A stretch of 16,690 nt of DNA, from the NCBI GenBank assembly GCA_964561525.1, contig CAZLPY010000015.1:1-16690 (forward strand), read 5' to 3'. Position numbers and translations under genes: made by a program. Position 1 is the stretch's first letter. Each line of letters starts with the position of its first letter. The stretch comes from CAZLPY01 sp964561525. Its GTDB lineage: Bacteria; Patescibacteriota; UBA1384; CAJBMM01. Below the pieces are notes generated by a model. That model ran no database searches. It was given only the letters and a program-made list of their open reading frames with translations, and had not been told where the DNA came from. Below, piece after piece: positions 14,415-16,690 of the stretch.

Positions 14415-15050
14415 ATGCCTCGATTTACCAAACTGGTTGCTGTGCTGCTCGTAGTAGTAGCCGGGGCGGGTTTTGTGGTACTGTGGCGGCGGCATCAGAA
14501 TATGAGTAATCGGCAAAATGCAATTCCTTATCGGCCGGCCGCAACCACTAAGGTATTCGATGGTAGTACACCTGACGCTGCAAAAGCGACACCGGTCGGT
14601 GATTACGTGTTGCACATCGACGAGATAGGCGTAAATGTGCCAATTGTATTGAACGTTGATGGGCTCGACGATGCTGCCTACTATAAAGCGCTAGAAAGCG
14701 GTGTTGCTCATTACAAAGGCACTCCAAAACCCGGCGAGCCAGGACGTAGTGTCATTTTTGGGCATTCCTCTTACTACGCTGACAAGCCGGGCAGCTACAA
14801 AGAAATATTTAAGCAGCTTGGTAGTCTCAAGGCTGGCGATTCCTTCACTATTGTACATGCCAGCGCTACATTCAGCTATCAAGTGATAGAGAGTAAAGAA
14901 ATTAGTGCGGCTGATACCTCGGTGCTCGATGACTCAAAAGACGAACAGGTGGCGTTGCTGACATGCTGGCCCCCTGGGACCACCACCAGACGTTGGCTCA
15001 TTGAGGCGAAGCGTACTGATGTTGCCGGCACGGTCGTAAAAACGAGCTAA
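14415..15050 (+). CDS. sortase (class D/E/F-like transpeptidase)
   Basis: The protein has 211 residues from the ATG at 14415; a TTG at 14406, better spaced from GGAAGG, would add three residues. A basic N-terminus (MPRFTK), one membrane helix (about 7-23) and RRHQ give the usual type II anchor. The sortase beta-barrel follows: DYVLHIDEIGVNVPIV, VAHYKGTPKPGEPGRSVIFGHSS with catalytic His117, and ALLTCWPPGTTTRRWLIEA with catalytic Cys184 and Arg192 or Arg193. Sortases cut LPxTG-type signals between Thr and Gly and join the protein to the wall or to another protein. It starts 13 bases after the surface protein stop, so the LPSTG protein is its likely substrate. LLTC with a short following loop suggests a class D/E/F enzyme rather than class A, though this is by eye. 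Confidence 0.92.
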   Translation: MPRFTKLVAVLLVVVAGAGFVVLWRRHQNMSNRQNAIPYRPAATTKVFDGSTPDAAKATPVGDYVLHIDEIGVNVPIVLNVDGLDDAAYYKALESGVAHYKGTPKPGEPGRSVIFGHSSYYADKPGSYKEIFKQLGSLKAGDSFTIVHASATFSYQVIESKEISAADTSVLDDSKDEQVALLTCWPPGTTTRRWLIEAKRTDVAGTVVKTS

Positions 15051-15078
15051 AATACTGCTTTGATTTTTTTTACCCACT

Positions 15079-15107
15079 TTGACATTTGCGCCAAAAATGG
15101 GTATGCT
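15079..15107 (+). promoter_or_regulatory. promoter of rny
   Basis: A perfect TTGACA (15079-15084) and TATGCT (15102-15107) are separated by 17 bases. Transcription would start near 15114, giving a leader of about 70 bases. A T8 run just upstream (15063-15071) follows no convincing hairpin, so the sortase operon may read through. Confidence 0.8.
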
Positions 15108-15114
15108 CGATGGT

Positions 15115-15147
15115 GATGGAATGAACAGCACTACACCATATTCCATC
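15115..15147 (+). promoter_or_regulatory. 5'-terminal stem-loop in the rny leader
   Basis: GATGGAAT and ATTCCATC form a perfect 8-base stem with a 17-base loop, starting at the predicted first transcribed base. In the DNA an overlapping pairing, ATGGTG (15110-15115) with CACCAT (15134-15139), competes with it, though most of its left arm lies before the predicted start. Confidence 0.45.
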
Positions 15148-15183
15148 TCATAATATAAGGACTGATGATGAAAGGATGTTTAG

Positions 15184-16690
15184 ATGACAGCAAATGCAGT
15201 AGCTGCCCTAACTGGGGTAGGCGGATTAATCGTGGGGTTTGTGGTATATCGACTTTACGCAACGAAACAATTGCAAAATTTGGCCTCGAAATCGAAAAAT
15301 TTATCCGATGAGCTTGAAACAAAGCATCGTGAACTAATTCTTCAAGCCAAGGATGAAGCGCTCAAAATTAAGGAAGACGCTAAGCACGAGGAGGAGCGTC
15401 GCCTTAGTGAAGTGAAACAGTTGGAAACGAGCATCCGTCGCCGCGAGGAATCGCTCGAGGATCGTTCGGCCGAGCTTGAAAAACAGCGCAAAACTATCCA
15501 AGACGAGGCTAAAGAGGTTGATGAACTCAAAAAGACCTTACGAGATATTCGCTCCAAGCAGGAAGAAAGCCTAGAGCGTATCTCAAAGTTGTCAAAAGAT
15601 GAAGCAAAAAAAGTACTGCTTGATTTAGTGGAGAAGGAAAATAAAGATGAGCTTGTCCAGCGGATCAAAACAGTGGAACAAGCGGCGCGTGAGGAGGCGG
15701 AGGATCGGGCACGCAAAATTATTGCAACTACCATCTCCCGCATTTCATCTGACACTACCGCTGAGCAAGTGGTCAGTTCGGTCACTATCCCCTCTGAAGA
15801 GATGAAGGGGCGCATTATTGGCAAAGAAGGACGGAACATTCAAGTGTTTGAAAAGGAAACCGGTGTAGATGTGATAATTGACGATACGCCAGACAGCGTC
15901 ATTTTATCATCGTTTGATCCGGTGCGTCGACAAATCGCCAAAGTGGCGCTGGAAAAATTGATTCAAGACGGTCGAATTCACCCCACTCGCATTGAGGAGA
16001 TGGTGCAAAAAGCGACCGAAGAAGTGAACAAAGAGGTGCAAAAAGCGGGCGAAGAGGCCGCCTACGAAGCCGGAGTGCCTGGACTGCCAACTGAACTGCT
16101 AAAGATTTTTGGTCGGCTTAAATTCCGCACTTCCTACGGACAAAACATGTTGCGTCACGCCATTGAAGTGTCACATATCGCCGGCATTTTAGCCTCTGAG
16201 CTCGGTGGCAATGTGGATATTTCGAAAAAAGCAGCGCTACTGCACGATATTGGTAAAACGGTGAGCCATGAAGTATCGGGCAGTCATGCACTGATCTCCG
16301 GTGATATTATGCGAAAGTACGGGTTGCCCGAAGAGGTGGTGCATGCAGCTGAGGCTCACCATGAGGACGTTGAAATTAAAACCGCCGAAGCCTTTATTGT
16401 GCAGGCTGCTGATTCCATCTCCGGCGCCCGCCCAGGCGCTCGGCGCGAAAGTTTGGAGCAGTACATCAAGCGCTTGACAGAGCTTGAAACGATCTCCAAT
16501 TCGTTTGAAGGAGTGGATAAGGCTTATGCGATTCAAGCCGGACGCGAGGTCCGTATTATGGTAAATCCGGGCGAAATTGACGATTTAGCGGCACACAAAT
16601 TGGCCAAGGATATTGCCGCAAAAGTGTCGGGTACCATGCAGTTTCCTGGACAAATTAAGGTGCACGTTATTCGTGAAACTCGCTCAGTCG
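15184..16690 (+). CDS. rny: ribonuclease Y, 3' end beyond window
   Basis: 502 residues are visible and the frame is open at the window end; the family is about 510-520 long, so only the last few residues are missing. RNase Y is a membrane-anchored endonuclease that starts mRNA decay. An N-terminal membrane helix (about 5-22) is followed by a long charged coiled coil (about 30-180, rich in E, K and R), a KH domain (GRIIGKEGRNI, 209-219), and an HD phosphodiesterase domain with RHAIEVSHIAG (His325) and the metal-binding LLHDIGK (His354, Asp355). The C-terminal domain ends near IKVHVIRETR. The start is forced: TAG lies directly before the ATG in frame, and AAAGGA sits seven bases upstream. It has its own strong promoter. 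Confidence 0.97.
   Translation, partial: MTANAVAALTGVGGLIVGFVVYRLYATKQLQNLASKSKNLSDELETKHRELILQAKDEALKIKEDAKHEEERRLSEVKQLETSIRRREESLEDRSAELEKQRKTIQDEAKEVDELKKTLRDIRSKQEESLERISKLSKDEAKKVLLDLVEKENKDELVQRIKTVEQAAREEAEDRARKIIATTISRISSDTTAEQVVSSVTIPSEEMKGRIIGKEGRNIQVFEKETGVDVIIDDTPDSVILSSFDPVRRQIAKVALEKLIQDGRIHPTRIEEMVQKATEEVNKEVQKAGEEAAYEAGVPGLPTELLKIFGRLKFRTSYGQNMLRHAIEVSHIAGILASELGGNVDISKKAALLHDIGKTVSHEVSGSHALISGDIMRKYGLPEEVVHAAEAHHEDVEIKTAEAFIVQAADSISGARPGARRESLEQYIKRLTELETISNSFEGVDKAYAIQAGREVRIMVNPGEIDDLAAHKLAKDIAAKVSGTMQFPGQIKVHVIRETRSV

Noticed and set aside
15342..15839. 165-residue frame on the minus strand opposite rny, rich in Ser and Arg
   Set aside because: It is the antisense shadow of the E/K-rich coiled coil of RNase Y. 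It has a low-complexity composition and no ribosome binding site.
1..16690. Insertion sequence, prophage or toxin-antitoxin genes
   Set aside because: No transposase, integrase, phage structural or toxin motif was seen in any frame with a credible start.

Overview
The window is 16,690 bases of a bacterial chromosome. It holds 13 protein genes (the last cut by the window end), two tRNA genes (the first cut by the window start) and a 10-base run of N at 14019-14028, so it is a scaffolded draft or metagenome assembly. The gene content suggests a walled, single-membrane or Patescibacteria (CPR)-like organism: a sortase with an LPSTG surface protein, RNase Y rather than RNase E, an amidase, a polyprenyl-phosphate-mannose synthase/GtrA fusion, a CPR-style formyltransferase, and no outer-membrane genes. 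This placement is inference, not proof. The genetic code behaves as standard, but none of the 12 complete genes ends in TGA.

Layout: 1-177 holds tRNA-Lys(CUU) and tRNA-Arg(CCG) on the minus strand. 335-1075 (minus) is a PurN-like formyltransferase with its own terminator. 1307-1480 (plus) is a 57-residue single-span membrane protein, convergent with typA/bipA (1568-3370, minus). Three more minus genes follow: a DUF218-like protein (3572-4225), a PAP2-like membrane phosphatase (4341-4949) and an N-acetylmuramoyl-L-alanine amidase with an extra C-terminal membrane domain (5023-6276). 6654-6899 (plus) is a DUF4342 protein. 6949-8340 (minus) is a GT-C type glycosyltransferase, divergent from a plus-strand run: Dpm1-GtrA fusion (8479-9570), MGMT-Nudix fusion (9656-10375), a ~1,300-residue LPSTG surface protein (10484-14401), its sortase (14415-15050) and RNase Y (15184 to the window end).

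Most genes concern the cell envelope. Dpm1-GtrA would make and present polyprenyl-phosphate sugar, and the divergent GT-C enzyme could use it. The PAP2 protein could recycle polyprenyl or lipid phosphates. The amidase cuts peptidoglycan, and the sortase 13 bases behind the surface protein is the obvious enzyme for anchoring it. TypA and RNase Y are housekeeping genes.

Several promoters can be read directly, with 17-base spacing (typA, DUF218, amidase, DUF4342, rny). A TATGCT -10 hexamer recurs four times. Several predicted transcripts begin with, or a few bases before, a stem-loop. The most novel items are the MGMT-Nudix fusion, the LPSTG protein without a membrane tail, the amidase with a four-span C-terminus, the mismatched tRNA-Arg acceptor stem, the absence of TGA stops and the 5'-terminal hairpins.
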